A stretch of DNA of 64,000 bases, taken from positions 643,792 to 707,791 of the forward strand of contig JACEVL010000149.1 of the NCBI GenBank assembly GCA_020284085.1, written 5' to 3'. Positions 62,309-64,000 of the stretch are shown here, piece after piece. The position numbers and the translations under genes are program-made. The notes beneath the pieces were generated by a model. That model did no database searches. It had not been told where the DNA came from and saw nothing but the letters and a program-made list of their open reading frames with translations. The number at the start of each line of letters is the position of its first letter. The first letter of the stretch is position 1. Source of the stretch: Aporrectodea caliginosa (Eukaryota; Annelida; Clitellata; Crassiclitellata; Lumbricidae).

Positions 62309-64000
62309 AAATCTAGAACAACGGATAGAGGAGGAGGAGGAGTGGGACTGCTGATAGGGGAGGGCATTACTTTCCAGCTAATTGATATTTCGCTAAACAA
62401 CCTGGCCCCCAAGACTTTTGAAGGAATATTCATTCGAGCATCTATGGAGAAAGACAACTGTCTACTAGGAGCCATTTATAGACCTCCTGGCTCTGGTTTG
62501 GAGGAGTTTTGTCTTGAACTAGACCAACTACTGTCCAAAATTGTACGAAAAGAGAAACACATAATAATTATGGGAGACTTTAACATAGACTTACTAAGGG
62601 TTGAAGATCACATTGGCACTAGTTCTTTTTTCAATAGCATGTCTTCCCATAACCTTCTTCCAACTATTACCAGGCCCACAAGAATCACCACTCATTCATC
62701 AACATTGATCGATAACATTTTTACAAACGCTTGGTCTAGTATCGTTGATTCTAGGATTATTATTTCGGACATCTCTGACCATTTGCCTGTTCTATCCTGC
62801 TTTAATTTGGAGATGCGTAGTTGTAAGAATTCCTTTATTGATGACTCTCGGGTTATTAGTGAAGAAGGAAGGGCAAACTTTGGTAATTATCTTTCTGAGG
62901 CCGATTGGTCTCCAATGCTTGAAGCCTGTTATAATAAGGACGTCAACAAGGCCTATGACGTGTTCATGGTCGAATACAAACGTAATTACGATAAAGCATT
63001 TCCGATTAAGCCTAACAGGAACAAGGGGAAACCTGTGTTCAAGCACCCTTGGATGACACGTGGGCTCCTTAAATCTAGCAAGAGAAAAGCCCAACTACAT
63101 TTGAAATATATAAAAGCTCCTACCCTTGCCAATAAAAATAAATTTATTTCCTACAGGAATAAATTCAAAACAATCAGAATGAAAGCTGAAAAGTATTATT
63201 ATGCAGTCGAATTTAGCAAGCATAGTAATAATCTAAAGAAAACTTGGAACCTCATTCGCACTATCGTAAAAATGGGTGAACACAGTGTTAAAATTGAATC
63301 TCTTAAAATAAATGGAATTAAAAATGATGATCCCAAAACGATGGCAAATACTCTTAATAATCTCTTCTCCGGCATTGCCCAAACTCTAGCTGAACAAATT
63401 CCAAATTCTAGATTTTCCTTTACCAATTACCTTGACCCCCCCATGCCTAACTCCTTTGGCCTGATTCCGACTTCACCTGAAGAAATTAACAATTTAAGCC
63501 ACTCTATTCATGACAGTCATAGTCGTGGTGTTGATGACATCGATCCTCATATTGCTATATCTTATATTCCTTTAATTGCTCCCCAGCTTGCTGAACTTAT
63601 TAATTGCTCCCTTAATACTGGGGTAGTACCTCATGCTATAAAAATTGCCAAAATTGTTCCTATATACAAAAAGGGAGATAGGGATGACCCTACAAACTAT
63701 AGGCCTATCTCTATCCTTCCTTTCTTTGCCAAATACTTTGAAAAAGTTATGTATGACAGGCTTAGCAACTTTGTAGAAAAATCTAACATCATATTCTCCC
63801 ACCAATACGGCTTTCAATCGGGTCGCTCTACTTTCATGCCTCTAATGAATATGTATGATAAAATATCAAATGCGTTTGAAAATAACGAGTACTCCATTGG
63901 AATATTCTTCGATTTAGCCAAGGCCTTTGATACCGTAAATCATGATATCTTGCTACAAAAATTAGCTAATTACGGTATCAGAGGCACCCAACTAGCCTGG
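62309..64000 (+). CDS. LINE endonuclease-reverse transcriptase ORF2, 5'-truncated, open to window edge
   Basis: One uninterrupted frame of 564 codons (AAA 62309 to 64000). The endonuclease part lacks its first ~90 residues and starts at the RGGGGVGLLI strand. It then has GAIYRPPGS, the catalytic GDFNID, TLIDNIFTN and ISDHLPV of the APE-type domain. After a linker (HPWMTRGLLKSSKRKA, YRNKFKTIRMKAEKYYY) the RT begins: VPIYKKGDRDDPTNYRPISI, FEKVMYDRL, QYGFQSGRST and motif A with catalytic Asp, IFFDLAKAFDTVNHDIL. The layout fits CR1/L2/Jockey-type LINEs. No stop or frameshift, so insertion was recent. The rest lies beyond the window. Confidence 0.93.
62309..64000 (+). mobile_element. 5'-truncated LINE inserted at the edge of the TBCEL exon-4 duplication
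   Basis: The left border is where similarity to 54526 onward stops (GAATACAACATG then TCCATAAATCTAGAAC). 5' truncation inside the endonuclease is typical of target-primed reverse transcription. The 3' end and target duplication are outside the window. Confidence 0.85.

Overview
This is animal (metazoan) genomic DNA, most likely from a marine invertebrate. The genes are split into many short exons by repeat-packed introns, with GT-AG and one GC-AG splice sites. The species cannot be fixed from the sequence. I assembled four protein-coding genes by hand from exon phases. All lie on the + strand: an ATP11-type P4-ATPase lipid flippase (30 exons, 7668-36488), the ciliary dynein regulatory complex subunit DRC12/CCDC153 (6 exons, 39453-43696), the macrodomain ADP-ribose hydrolase OARD1 (2 coding exons seen, 46086-47247) and the tubulin-folding-cofactor-E-like protein TBCEL (6 exons, 50725-56071). 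Every intron joins in a consistent phase, and every catalytic motif checked is present.

Layout. 1-600: 3' end of a LINE. About 1283-4470: a 3.2-kb polypyrimidine minisatellite whose long open frames are not genes. 4.5-7.7 kb: intergenic, rich in the palindromic word AGGCCTA and in small foldback elements. 7.7-36.5 kb: flippase gene; intron 1 holds a complete 1.2-kb Tc1/mariner-type element. 39.4-43.7 kb: DRC12 with an RFX X-box-like word upstream. 45.1-47.2 kb: a decayed LINE followed by OARD1. 50.7-56.1 kb: TBCEL. 57-64 kb: repeat-rich DNA holding a second copy of TBCEL exon 4, a 74-bp perfect palindrome and a LINE that runs off the window.

The four genes do not form a pathway. The flippase acts at membranes, DRC12 in the axonemal nexin link, OARD1 in ADP-ribose signalling and TBCEL in tubulin turnover. 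DRC12 and TBCEL share a microtubule/cilium theme.

The most informative content is transposon archaeology. Seven short elements with 8-bp target duplications (six hAT-like by their ends), two piggyBac-like TTAA foldbacks, GGGGCCGTCCAT-type foldbacks, a TA-flanked element and a 10-bp-TSD element can be delimited to the base. Several are nested, so insertion order can be read. Three insertions lie within about 22 bp of a 5' splice site, and one is flanked by a 42-bp duplication that copies the splice donor itself. I found no CRISPR, operon, phage or toxin system.
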